Below, piece by piece: positions 7,323 to 13,593 of a DNA stretch of 17,169 nucleotides. Where the stretch lies: positions 1 through 17,169 of the forward strand of contig CAZDML010000034.1 in NCBI GenBank assembly GCA_964506645.1, read 5' to 3'. The notes beneath the pieces are model-generated. The model was not told the origin of the DNA. It did not search any database and saw nothing but the letters and a program-made list of their open reading frames with translations. The stretch comes from CAZDML01 sp964506645 (lineage in GTDB: Bacteria > Elusimicrobiota > Elusimicrobia > 2-01-FULL-59-12). Each line of letters begins with the position of its first letter. The first letter of the stretch is position 1. Both the position numbers and the translations under genes were made by a program.

Positions 7323-8059
7323 CGCTCAGACTCCAATGCCGCTCGGGTTACGCGGGACTTTGACCCAACGGATACGGCAATTTCTTCATAGAATTCGACT
7401 CCGGGAACGGTCTGTCCTCCCTTGTGGGCTGCAATAAGCATTTTCTCATTTGGCTCAATAATCAGGAATACTCTCGGGATCTTCTCGAGATCCAGGATTC
7501 TAACTTTCGTGTTCTTCCGGGTTCCCTTGATTTGAAGCTCTCCAATATCGTGCTGACGACCTTGAAACTCCATCTTGGCAATGGCTTGCTCGGTCTTTGC
7601 TTTCTCTGCAAGGGCCGCATTCATGGCTTCGGCCTCTTCGGGGCCAGCGCCGAACATGTTGATAGTCTCTTCAAGTGCTGCCTTTTCCGCCTCTTGCTTT
7701 GCCTTTAGATCTTCGATCTCGCGCTGCCGCTCGGCTTCGGCTTCCCTTAGCTTGGCCTGTTTAATGGCTTCCTGTTCGGCTGCGAATCGATTTAGCTCCG
7801 TCCGGAGATGAGCTTCGGCCTTGTCTAGCGGATCTCCGATTTGCCGGCAGTATTCATTGACCGATTTCACTCGCTCATTCAGGGGCTCAACTAGAATTTT
7901 TCTCTGTTTCTCGATTTTCAGCTTTAGGCCGCGAATGGTCTTTGCCGCTTCTAGTGCCTCATTGCTGGATTCAAAATCAGACACTTTCGCAAGCATCGCC
8001 GGCGCGACGTAATGTGTGATCTCGGCCTTGATTTCATTGAATTGATCTAACTCGCTCAT
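7319..8059 (-). CDS. Coiled-coil protein, putative partner of the Rad52-type annealing protein
   Basis: 246 residues. Residues about 25-75 form a charged helix; about 80-170 is a long Glu/Ala/Lys/Arg coiled coil with an Ala-Glu-Ala-Glu-Arg-Gln heptad pattern; about 175-235 is a compact C-terminal domain ending with VPGVEFYEE and a beta strand. Proteins of this design, coiled coil plus a small C-terminal 'DL..vPr.fl..e...i......G...PGv' domain, are commonly encoded next to phage single-strand annealing proteins and are annotated as hypothetical or recombination-associated. The start overlaps the stop of the Rad52-type gene as ATGA, so the two are coupled. Direct partnership is inference from this linkage. 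Confidence 0.65.
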   Translation of the reverse strand: MSELDQFNEIKAEITHYVAPAMLAKVSDFESSNEALEAAKTIRGLKLKIEKQRKILVEPLNERVKSVNEYCRQIGDPLDKAEAHLRTELNRFAAEQEAIKQAKLREAEAERQREIEDLKAKQEAEKAALEETINMFGAGPEEAEAMNAALAEKAKTEQAIAKMEFQGRQHDIGELQIKGTRKNTKVRILDLEKIPRVFLIIEPNEKMLIAAHKGGQTVPGVEFYEEIAVSVGSKSRVTRAALESER

Positions 8060-8907
8060 TTTGCGTTCCTCATGCCGATCTCTCTCTGTAGCTGTTCAAG
8101 GAATGAACGCATTTCATCCAAGGAAAGAACATCGGTGGGCTTCTTGAACTCCGATTTAGACCAATCGGTAATTTCAGAAGGACTCATAGAAAGCATTTTT
8201 GCGGCTTCTCGAATTGCAACAGCAACCTCTGCCCTGGTCATTAGAGCAACGGGGGTTCCTGCGGGAGCCGCCTTTGGAGTGATTATGGGCGTTACTGCTG
8301 GCGCTGCCGATGGCATGTCTACGCCGGATGACTTTGGAATGATGACCGACTTTACCCCATTTATCGTTACGGATGGAGCGGGCTTTTCCTTTGCCGGAAG
8401 GGCCCAATCAGGAAGCTGCGGAGGAGCCCAATAGAATGAATCGCCGCCCTTTGTCTTTCCCCATCGGTAGCCTTCTTTTCTTGTGGGACTGATGTCGGCA
8501 TAGCCCGACTCGAGCATGTACAAATAACGACCGATACCCCATGCGCTTCCGGCTCGCTTCAATGCGCTAGAAATGCCGCCCTTGAATGGTTCAAAATCTG
8601 TCTGTTCTGCACCATCTTCCTTTGTGACCCACTCGCTGCCGATTCTAACGGAAAGCTGGCACATCACACCTCCGGCGATCCCGGTCACTCCTCCAAAAGG
8701 GGAGTAAGAAACCTTCCATGCATCGGGGCCGACAACTTCATCTAGGCGGTTCTGAATTGCTCGGGCCGAGACGTAAGCAAGAACCATCGCATAGATGTTT
8801 CCGTTTCGGTCTTTGTCGGCTTGGGCAACTCGCCATTCAATGTCCTCCGCTGGGAACGGGGCCTGAAGGGACTTCATCAAATCATTGGGTGTGGTCAAAA
8901 TGCTCAT
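8056..8907 (-). CDS. Rad52/Rad22-type single-strand DNA annealing protein
   Basis: 283 residues; ATG preceded by GGAG 6 nt away. The core (about 15-140) matches the Rad52_Rad22 type: an early helix, AYVSARAIQNRLDEVVG (44-60), GPDAWKVSYSP (60-70), a beta hairpin with QLSVRIG, KEDGAEQTDFE, then KGGISSALKRAGSAWGIGRY (109-128), the most diagnostic stretch. A Pro/Ala-rich linker (about 175-220) leads to a short C-terminal helical segment. These proteins form rings on single-stranded DNA and anneal complementary strands during phage recombination and repair. It heads a coupled pair with the coiled-coil protein and complements the RusA-like resolvase at about 15 kb. Confidence 0.85.
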   Translation of the reverse strand: MSILTTPNDLMKSLQAPFPAEDIEWRVAQADKDRNGNIYAMVLAYVSARAIQNRLDEVVGPDAWKVSYSPFGGVTGIAGGVMCQLSVRIGSEWVTKEDGAEQTDFEPFKGGISSALKRAGSAWGIGRYLYMLESGYADISPTRKEGYRWGKTKGGDSFYWAPPQLPDWALPAKEKPAPSVTINGVKSVIIPKSSGVDMPSAAPAVTPIITPKAAPAGTPVALMTRAEVAVAIREAAKMLSMSPSEITDWSKSEFKKPTDVLSLDEMRSFLEQLQREIGMRNAK

Positions 8908-8959
8908 GTTTTTCTCCGTTATGGATTTTGGGACTGGTTACCTTTTTGGCGTTTAAAAA

Positions 8960-9136
8960 TCAACCGCATTTCTGCTTTATAATCTCTTTTAGGACGGTAT
9001 GGATTGCGCCTTCTCTTTCATCTTCCGAGTAAATTCCTTCGTTGATCAGCTCATCCGCCTTTTCTGCGGCAATCGGCAAATACTTCTCAAAAAGCCTATT
9101 CAATTCAATTTCTTTGAAATCGCATAGCATTGGCAT
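8960..9136 (-). CDS. Small acidic helical protein, unknown
   Basis: 58 residues from the ATG at 9136, chosen because GGAGG lies 5 nt upstream; ATGs further upstream (9148, 9178) have no such site. The product is helical and acidic (Leu-Asn-Arg-Leu-Phe-Glu-Lys-Tyr-Leu early, Glu-Asp-Glu-Arg-Glu later), ends Lys-Gln-Lys-Cys-Gly, and has no membrane segment. It lies immediately before the Rad52-type gene. Not recognised. Confidence 0.6.
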   Translation of the reverse strand: MPMLCDFKEIELNRLFEKYLPIAAEKADELINEGIYSEDEREGAIHTVLKEIIKQKCG

Positions 9137-9200
9137 TCTTGCCTCCATTAATTTAACCCCGTCCCGAGCCGGGGCCATTTCTTCCAGACTCCGGGGCCTT

Positions 9201-9230
9201 CCAGGGGATTCTCGGGAATCCGATTCCTGG
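9201..9230 (-). other. Strong two-part hairpin in the leader before the 9136 gene
   Basis: Two nested inverted repeats: outer CCAGG (9201-9205) with CCTGG (9226-9230), and inner GGATTC (9206-9211) with GAATCC (9216-9221) around a TCGG loop. That gives 11 base pairs interrupted only by a one-sided GATT bulge. A further small hairpin (CCCG-AGC-CGGG, 9163-9173) follows on the way to the GGAGG of the next gene. No T tract follows on the minus strand, so it is not a standard terminator. A processing site, mRNA-stability element or operator is possible. Confidence 0.4.
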
Positions 9231-9258
9231 GAGTGATGCGGCCACGGTTGCGAGGAAT

Positions 9259-9510
9259 CTATTTTTTCACCAGCTTCATCAAGCCGAAAACTTCCTTAAT
9301 TTCCCAGCCTCTTTTTGAAAGCTCATCTTTCAACTTGGGATATTTTTTAATCATTGCGGCCCACCCAGCTCTGTGTTGTTCGGTGTGCTTCTCTCTGCAA
9401 AGAGGAATGATGTCATCAAGACCATTCCCGCCTCCGGCGCCTTTTGATCTTATATGGGCACGATCGGCCTTCTTTCCGCAAAGCACGCATATGACCGCCG
9501 CATTCGCCAT
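9259..9510 (-). CDS. Small HNH-type zinc nuclease-like protein
   Basis: 83 residues. The start has AGGGG immediately upstream. Pattern: Cys8-x2-Cys11 then Ala-His-Ile with His19, Gly-rich GAGGGNG, Asp-Asp-Ile-Ile-Pro-Leu-Cys38, then Lys-His42-x3-His46. This is the 'CxxC...AHI..G..G...N.IPLC..HH..QH' plan of small phage HNH proteins (DUF968/Ref-like group, from memory). Compared with the usual H-N-H, the Asn position is Asp (Leu-Asp-Asp-Ile). The C-terminus is Lys-rich. Likely a DNA nuclease with a recombination or DNA-processing role. It ends in TAG, after which the same frame stays open for 36 more codons. Confidence 0.7.
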   Translation of the reverse strand: MANAAVICVLCGKKADRAHIRSKGAGGGNGLDDIIPLCREKHTEQHRAGWAAMIKKYPKLKDELSKRGWEIKEVFGLMKLVKK

Positions 9511-9514
9511 ACCC

Positions 9515-10012
9515 CTAAAAAACGCTCAAGCTCACGGCTACGAAAAACCCAATGTTCGCCATATGCGAAAAGGTCATTTCGGAAAACTTCTTCCGAAGCG
9601 TGAAATATCCGATTTGATACCAACGGGTTAAATGAAAGAATCCAGATTGATTCCTCTCATATGATTTCAGAATAGATCCCTGGCGAAGCACCAGATAATA
9701 AAGGCGCTCAAGTGTCCCCATGTAATGAGCAATCAAGAATCCCAATGCCGGAATCCATGAACCGAGAATAAAGCAAACGGCCGCCGCTCCGCCGATCTCC
9801 CATATCTTCTGAACGATCCGGTAAGGGGCTTCGTTTCCGACGTACATGTTCGGCGCGACCTTTGGCATGAGGAGCCGCGCTGGAAAGGGCCAGTCCCTTC
9901 CATTCAATCGATTCCTCTCGTACTGAATCCCGTAAATCCAAGCATCCAGACCCACACACAGAGCGATGTAGGAAAGCGCGATCAGGGGTTTATAAAGAAT
10001 AGGGATGTCCAT
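9515..10012 (-). CDS. Multi-span membrane protein, unknown
   Basis: 165 residues, ATG immediately after the TAA of the upstream secreted protein, so they are co-translated. Three to four hydrophobic segments: about 5-27 (LYKPLIALSYIALCVGLDAW), about 74-100 (GGAAAVCFILGSWIPALGFL) and about 150-164, with a basic hydrophilic loop between the first two and a Tyr/Arg-rich stretch at 105-145. No recognised transporter or holin signature; it is long for a holin. Pairing with a signal-peptide protein suggests an envelope function during infection. Family unknown. Confidence 0.6.
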   Translation of the reverse strand: MDIPILYKPLIALSYIALCVGLDAWIYGIQYERNRLNGRDWPFPARLLMPKVAPNMYVGNEAPYRIVQKIWEIGGAAAVCFILGSWIPALGFLIAHYMGTLERLYYLVLRQGSILKSYERNQSGFFHLTRWYQIGYFTLRKKFSEMTFSHMANIGFFVAVSLSVF

Positions 10013-11080
10013 TTAGTTCTTCCAAGTTTCTAGATCAGAAACAGACATCTCGTATCTTCCGATATTGAAGTAACGCCCGGCCTTGTTTTGGTTTTCGTAG
10101 GTCGTGTGCCTTCGCTTGGTTTCCAGCGTGTAGAAAACGACCTTCCCATTTTCCAGGATCGGCTTCATCGCGTAAAGCTGCATGATCCCGTTCGTCCTTG
10201 GGATGAACACAGATTTATTCTTTGCCCTAGTGAAGCTCGTTCCGTTTGAAGAGAACACAAGCTGAACATCAATGGTTTGTTCATCTCCCGAGTAAGGCGG
10301 AAGCTGTTCGGTGTCCTGGCCTCCGTTTCCTTTTCGGAGCACGTTTAGGAACCCGTAGTAGGTCCCATTGATCTTCTCAACCGGCATCGAATAAAATTCT
10401 TTATTCTGAGAAAGGTCTTGGGCGTCCATCTCAAGAATCAGACTCTTAGGTGTCCAGGTGTTGAAATCGGAAGACTTCATAAAAGAAATCGTTCTCGGAC
10501 CACGTCCTCCACCGATCGTCCTCACATACGCATAAAATTCATTCGTAGCGTCGTTGTACATGAGCGCCGTATCTTCGCCCGTGGCGACCGTGTATGGCTT
10601 CTTCGTCCAGTTTAGACCATCAGGAGAAGTCCAGAATCTTGCGTTACTGTTCCCGCTCACCCAGATGTTATCCATAGCGAAGTAGGAGCCTCGAGCGAAA
10701 AGGATTGTGCCGTAAGGAATGGATCCGGGTGTCCGGTTGGTAGGATTAAAGCTACCCGAAAGCCCTGTAGGACTTGTGCTCACCACGGGGATCCCGCCCC
10801 AAGAGTAAAAGAGTTTCGTTAGATCATTCTGTCTCATCGCTCCGGTGTAGGGAAAGATCACAACATCCGTGGATCCGCTCCCTAGAGTCGCAATCGACTG
10901 GTCACTTCCCGGTGATGTTTTTCTCACAGGGTATTTGAGGGATGTAGGCGTGGGCAGAGGGGTTACGGTGGGGACAGGTGTCATCACCACTTGTGGCACG
11001 ATACATGCGTCCACTGGAACCAAGGGTGCCGGGCAGGTGATTGCGAATGCAGAGTTTACCAAAGCCAAAAGTAGAATCAT
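10013..11080 (-). CDS. Secreted beta-propeller-like protein with Asp-box motif (sialidase/glycosidase-like fold)
   Basis: 355 residues, ATG with GAGGG about 7 nt upstream. The N-terminus MILLLALVNSAFA looks like a short signal peptide (cleavage likely after Ala13), although it lacks the usual Lys/Arg. A Pro/Thr linker follows (about 31-48). The remainder is beta-rich with repeating blade-like units: FWTSPDGLNW (149-158), close to the Asp-box SxDxGxxW; FMKSSDFNTW (200-209); VFSSNGTSF (275-283); and a terminal SVSDLETW. Such repeats are typical of five- or six-bladed propellers of sialidase-like or GH43/GH32-like glycoside hydrolases. No catalytic residue can be fixed by eye. A signal-peptide protein on the non-virion strand suggests it is exported by the infected cell rather than built into the tail. 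Substrate unknown. Confidence 0.6.
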   Translation of the reverse strand: MILLLALVNSAFAITCPAPLVPVDACIVPQVVMTPVPTVTPLPTPTSLKYPVRKTSPGSDQSIATLGSGSTDVVIFPYTGAMRQNDLTKLFYSWGGIPVVSTSPTGLSGSFNPTNRTPGSIPYGTILFARGSYFAMDNIWVSGNSNARFWTSPDGLNWTKKPYTVATGEDTALMYNDATNEFYAYVRTIGGGRGPRTISFMKSSDFNTWTPKSLILEMDAQDLSQNKEFYSMPVEKINGTYYGFLNVLRKGNGGQDTEQLPPYSGDEQTIDVQLVFSSNGTSFTRAKNKSVFIPRTNGIMQLYAMKPILENGKVVFYTLETKRRHTTYENQNKAGRYFNIGRYEMSVSDLETWKN

Positions 11081-11125
11081 TTTTATCCCTCGTTACTTAG
11101 AGAATCCCATAGGAAATACGGTTAG

Positions 11126-11419
11126 TCATTTCTTCTCCACTGTGGAGTCGGCTTTTTTGTTTTTGTAACGCTCAAATGCCCCAGGAATATCCCCAAGCGC
11201 CTTTGCCCAAACCTCTTGCGGCGCTTCGTAATCAAACAGGGATCCCCACTCGGCACCATCTTTGTACGCATATACCTGTAAGCATGGCCATGGCCCGCGT
11301 ACTTCTCCAGTTTCTTCGTCAACTCCGCCATGAAGGACGTAATCTGCGACGCGAACATCGTATCCAGCGCTCTTCAGCTTTTCGATCTCTGAGAGGACAT
11401 CTTTCGGGAGTTCTTTCAT
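11126..11419 (-). CDS. Small phage protein, unknown
   Basis: 97 residues, start overlapping the upstream stop as ATGA. Leading helix (Glu-Ile-Glu-Lys-Leu-Lys), then an alpha/beta region with several Trp and aromatic residues (PWPCLQVYAY; EWGSLFDYEAPQEVW), ending in a Lys-rich tail. One Cys, no membrane segment. Last of a coupled run of short genes upstream of the secreted protein. Not recognised. Confidence 0.6.
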   Translation of the reverse strand: MKELPKDVLSEIEKLKSAGYDVRVADYVLHGGVDEETGEVRGPWPCLQVYAYKDGAEWGSLFDYEAPQEVWAKALGDIPGAFERYKNKKADSTVEKK

Positions 11420-11733
11420 TTCTCGCCCCGGATCTTCGCGATCTCTGTGAGGGCTTCGAGCGACTCATTCATATTGGTGCAGCAAGACTGGCAACGGCTC
11501 TCCTTCAGTCCCTTCAGCGCCCCCTCAGCCACTTTCAGTGCACGCTGAAGCCGGGATATCTGCACAGCTCGGTGGGCCAGCGCGTCTTCGTGGAAAGACA
11601 AGTCCTTCAGGCTTTCTCTTGCGGCGAGTAGCTCGGTGCAGAGGGATGCGATTTCCTCGGGGAAATCGCAATATCGGCGATCCTTGGCGTCTTGCAGGAT
11701 CTCCTCAACCACTTCTTTCGAGAGGGGGGTCAT
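11416..11733 (-). CDS. Small coiled-coil protein, unknown
   Basis: 105 residues from the ATG at 11733, which overlaps the upstream TGA (ATGA) with GAAGAG about 7 nt upstream. An ATG two codons earlier (11739) is an alternative. Mostly helical with Leu/Arg/Glu heptads (about 50-80), and a Cys-x2-Cys-Cys cluster near 81-85 in ESRCQSCCTNM. Resembles variable small phage proteins of the Ea22/Ead neighbourhood in style only. Confidence 0.55.
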   Translation of the reverse strand: MTPLSKEVVEEILQDAKDRRYCDFPEEIASLCTELLAARESLKDLSFHEDALAHRAVQISRLQRALKVAEGALKGLKESRCQSCCTNMNESLEALTEIAKIRGEK

Positions 11734-11891
11734 TCGCATCTCTTCATTGCGCCGCCAGGTGCGTCTCGCATCAATGCGGCGACTCGCTCTTCAATCGCCA
11801 GCTTTGCGTCGGGCCACTCTGAGTTTCTTAAGTGAAACCAGACTTTTAATAGTTCGCAGACTTCCTTAATCCATTCTTCTCGGTTGCTCAT
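11730..11891 (-). CDS. Small helical protein, unknown
   Basis: 53 residues from the ATG at 11891, chosen because AAGGAAG sits about 5 nt upstream; an ATG 16 codons earlier has no site. Helical, with Trp-Ile-Lys-Glu-Val-Cys-Glu-Leu-Leu-Lys-Val-Trp near the start. It overlaps the upstream gene by 26 nt and couples to the next by ATGA. Not recognised. Confidence 0.5.
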   Translation of the reverse strand: MSNREEWIKEVCELLKVWFHLRNSEWPDAKLAIEERVAALMRDAPGGAMKRCE

Positions 11892-12072
11892 TTTTCTTCT
11901 TCCTTTCGGGTTCTGTGAGGAGCGCGTCCCGCGCCTCACGTATTAGGTGCTCGTGCTCCGACAGGGAGATCATCGGAACGGCGACACTGTTCATTGCTGG
12001 AATAGTGTACGGCTTATGATTTCCCATCTTGAAGTACAGCGTTGTCCTCGGCGGGAACTTGGGGTCGGTCAT
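11866..12072 (-). CDS. Small phage protein, unknown
   Basis: 68 residues, start overlapping the upstream TGA (ATGA). A beta-type N-terminal half with Pro-Arg-Thr-Thr-Leu-Tyr-Phe, a His-Glu-His-Leu-Ile-Arg-Glu helix, and a strongly basic Lys/Arg/Glu C-terminus. No Cys, no membrane segment. Co-transcribed with its neighbours; function unknown. Confidence 0.5.
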   Translation of the reverse strand: MTDPKFPPRTTLYFKMGNHKPYTIPAMNSVAVPMISLSEHEHLIREARDALLTEPERKKKNEQPRRMD

Positions 12073-12452
12073 AACTTTGAGTTCCTAACCATGTCCATGA
12101 ACCGGCTACCTCTGTTGCCCATCTCGACGAGAGCGTCTCCGAACGCTTGTCTTGCCATGTCGCGCTGTAGCCGCGCTTCCCTTAGCTCCTTGATCAGCGC
12201 GAGGATGACGTCGGGAGAGCAGGCGGCGATGAAGCCTGGGTCTGAATGCGTTGGCGAAAGGTCGCGAAGTAGTCCATTTTCTGGATCTCTCGTCTGAATC
12301 GTGGTTAGACCGTCCATTCCTCTGTCGCTCGTCAAAACGACGTGGCGAGGGCCGCAGTCTCTGACTAGCGCGTGGCGATTAAACCAGCGCCAAGGCCCCG
12401 GGGTCGCCAGCTTCGCCTTCTCCTCAAGCGCAGACAGCTCTTGGTCGGTCAT
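12069..12452 (-). CDS. Ead/Ea22-like phage protein
   Basis: 127 residues from the ATG at 12452, which overlaps the upstream TGA and has GGAGG 8 nt upstream; a TTG two codons earlier is too close to that site. The N-terminal LATPGPWRWF motif (about 16-25), preceded by a Leu/Glu/Lys helix, and the later DPGFIAACSPDVILALIKEL (about 71-90) are the hallmarks of Ead/Ea22-type proteins found in variable early regions of lambdoid and other phages. Their role is not established. No membrane segment. Confidence 0.7.
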   Translation of the reverse strand: MTDQELSALEEKAKLATPGPWRWFNRHALVRDCGPRHVVLTSDRGMDGLTTIQTRDPENGLLRDLSPTHSDPGFIAACSPDVILALIKELREARLQRDMARQAFGDALVEMGNRGSRFMDMVRNSKL

Positions 12453-12622
12453 CCCCAAACCCTCCAGATAACAAATAATATTCCGGCTGGTCCGATGAGC
12501 GCCTGTGGGCCGATAGATGCCACCCCAAGCTCAAGAAGACGAACATTTTTCCCGATGGTGATGACCGTTCCGAGTAAGTGCAAAACTGAGATCACCAGTA
12601 CGATCCAATCAAGAGGCCTCAT
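12449..12622 (-). CDS. Small two-span membrane protein, unknown
   Basis: 57 residues from the ATG at 12622, which overlaps the upstream TGA, with GGAG 5 nt upstream; a longer frame from 12715 has no such support. Hydrophobic segment 1 at about 5-22 (DWIVLVISVLHLLGTVI), a short basic turn with Gly-Lys-Asn-Val-Arg, and segment 2 at about 33-56 ending Trp-Arg-Val-Trp-Gly. Size and topology could fit a holin or a small early membrane protein; there is nothing decisive. Confidence 0.6.
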   Translation of the reverse strand: MRPLDWIVLVISVLHLLGTVITIGKNVRLLELGVASIGPQALIGPAGILFVIWRVWG

Positions 12623-12822
12623 CCCCGCTCCTTGCTCTCTAGGTACGCTTTGCAGCGGAGACAGGTGACTTTTCTCGGACTCCAACTCATGCCCCACGCA
12701 TTCTTTTCCCCGCACAGCATTTTTGCGCTGAAGTTTAGATCCTTCGTTTCACGCACGAACTCTTTTTTGGTAACGGAATGCACGCGCAGCTTCCTCACCC
12801 TCGGTTTCTTCTTGGGTTTCAC
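12619..12822 (-). CDS. Small basic protein with CxxC motif (GTG start)
   Basis: 67 residues starting at a GTG that overlaps the upstream TGA (GTGA), with GAGGAAGC in front. Very basic N-terminus (Lys-Pro-Lys-Lys-Lys-Pro-Arg-Val-Arg-Lys). Cys37 and the Thr-Cys-Leu-Arg-Cys knuckle (53-57) are probable metal ligands. Small phage zinc-binding proteins of this style are common, with function unknown. Confidence 0.6.
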   Translation of the reverse strand: MKPKKKPRVRKLRVHSVTKKEFVRETKDLNFSAKMLCGEKNAWGMSWSPRKVTCLRCKAYLESKERG

Positions 12823-12974
12823 GCTTCCTCCTCATCGTCATAGGGCCATCTGGAAACATCCCCGACCGTTGGCGCTCCGCACTTGCACTCGTGGGGCCAC
12901 TTGCCTTTGTGTTTCGAGCAGTAGGTAAACTCGATCATTCCGCCTGTCTCTGCGTCGTCGGTTGAGTCGGTCAC
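12819..12974 (-). CDS. Short zinc-ribbon-like protein (GTG start)
   Basis: 51 residues, GTG with AGGAGG about 5 nt upstream (strong). Acidic ends flank a compact Cys/His core: Cys19, His22, His28, Cys30-Lys-Cys32, probably a metal site. The stop overlaps the next start (GTGA). The 14 bases around its start are identical to those around the next gene's start. A longer Arg-rich frame on the same strand covers this region but lacks a ribosome site, so it is set aside. Confidence 0.6.
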   Translation of the reverse strand: MTDSTDDAETGGMIEFTYCSKHKGKWPHECKCGAPTVGDVSRWPYDDEEEA

Positions 12975-13031
12975 GCTTCCTCCTAAATCTCTCCCGCATG
13001 CTTTCGTGGCGAGAACTCACGTTTTGTGCGG

Positions 13032-13397
13032 TCAGGCCCAGCCGTCTATCTTGCAAAGCTCGTGATTCATCCTGTGGTGATTCTGACAAAGCGGAATCAC
13101 CGCAAGAGGGTCTTCGTAAGTAACGTGGTGAAACTCTTCGGCAAGCTTCTGGCAATTCCCTGCCGCACACGAGTACAGTTTAGAATCCTGATAATACGCC
13201 TTCGCGGCCTCTCTGGCCTTGCATCTGTTTCTTAGTCGTCTCTTTGAGTCGCTGTCTCTTCGACGGCGCGTAAGAATATCTTCGTTGCTCTTTTTACAAG
13301 ACTTACAGATATAGCTAAGGCCATCCTTTTTTCGGATGTCCTTTCCAAATTCGGAAAGAAGCCTCGTCGTGTCACATTTGTTGCAATGTTTTTTCAT
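13032..13397 (-). CDS. HNH endonuclease-like protein with N-terminal zinc ribbon
   Basis: 121 residues from the ATG at 13397. The N-terminal zinc ribbon has Cys5-x2-Cys8 and Cys31-x2-Cys34 within KKDGLSYICKSCKK (23-36). A basic Arg/Lys helix follows (about 43-62). The HNH region has EFHHVTYEDPLAV (88-100) and IPLCQNHHRMNHE (101-113), with Cys77, Cys82 and Cys104. This is the plan of small HNH proteins often scattered in phage genomes. The same frame stays open upstream through the hexamer repeat and would add a Val-[Gly/Ala/Val] run if a GTG there were used, but no ribosome site supports that. Even the ATG has only a weak GGCGG upstream. Confidence 0.7.
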   Translation of the reverse strand: MKKHCNKCDTTRLLSEFGKDIRKKDGLSYICKSCKKSNEDILTRRRRDSDSKRRLRNRCKAREAAKAYYQDSKLYSCAAGNCQKLAEEFHHVTYEDPLAVIPLCQNHHRMNHELCKIDGWA

Positions 13398-13431
13398 AAA
13401 GCCGCCGCACCTTCCCTTTCGGGAACCTAAA

Positions 13432-13575
13432 CCGACCGCGACCCCGACCACGACCGCGACCGCGACCCCGACCACGACCGCGACCCCGACCACGACCACG
13501 ACCGCGACCGCGACCCCGACCCCGACCCCGACCACGACCACGACCGCGACCCCGACCGCGACCCCGACCGCGACC
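13432..13575. repeat. 24-unit hexamer array VCGACC (one variable base)
   Basis: Twenty-four uninterrupted 6-base units. Positions 2-6 are CGACC in every unit; only the first base changes: C in 9, G in 9, A in 6, never T. On the minus strand the unit is GGTCGN. The array lies between the HNH gene and the stop of the 13594 gene, in a 196-base stretch with no other gene. Read on the minus strand in the frame of the 13594 gene it would be (Gly-Arg)24 with all variation in the third position of CGN codons. That frame is separated from the gene by TGA and TAA and has no start codon of its own. Confidence 0.95.
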
Positions 13576-13593
13576 GTCTTAGCTGGAGCTTAG

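Noticed and set aside
11135..11165. Hairpin CTCCA-CTG-TGGAG followed by T runs on the plus strand
   Set aside because: Only five base pairs, five bases between stem and T run, and it lies within coding sequence of the opposite strand with no plus transcript to end.
12838..13170. Long Arg-rich minus frame
   Set aside because: It overlaps two better-supported genes, lacks a Shine-Dalgarno site and has shadow-like composition; the 51-residue gene with AGGAGG is preferred.
13398..13541. Val-[Gly/Ala/Val] N-terminal extension of the HNH protein from a GTG in the repeat
   Set aside because: No ribosome site and composition dictated by the repeat; the ATG at 13397 begins the recognisable zinc ribbon.
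13336..13593. Plus-strand Pro/Thr/Ala-rich reading frame across the hexamer array
   Set aside because: It is antisense to the HNH gene, has no ribosome site, and its composition follows automatically from the repeat.
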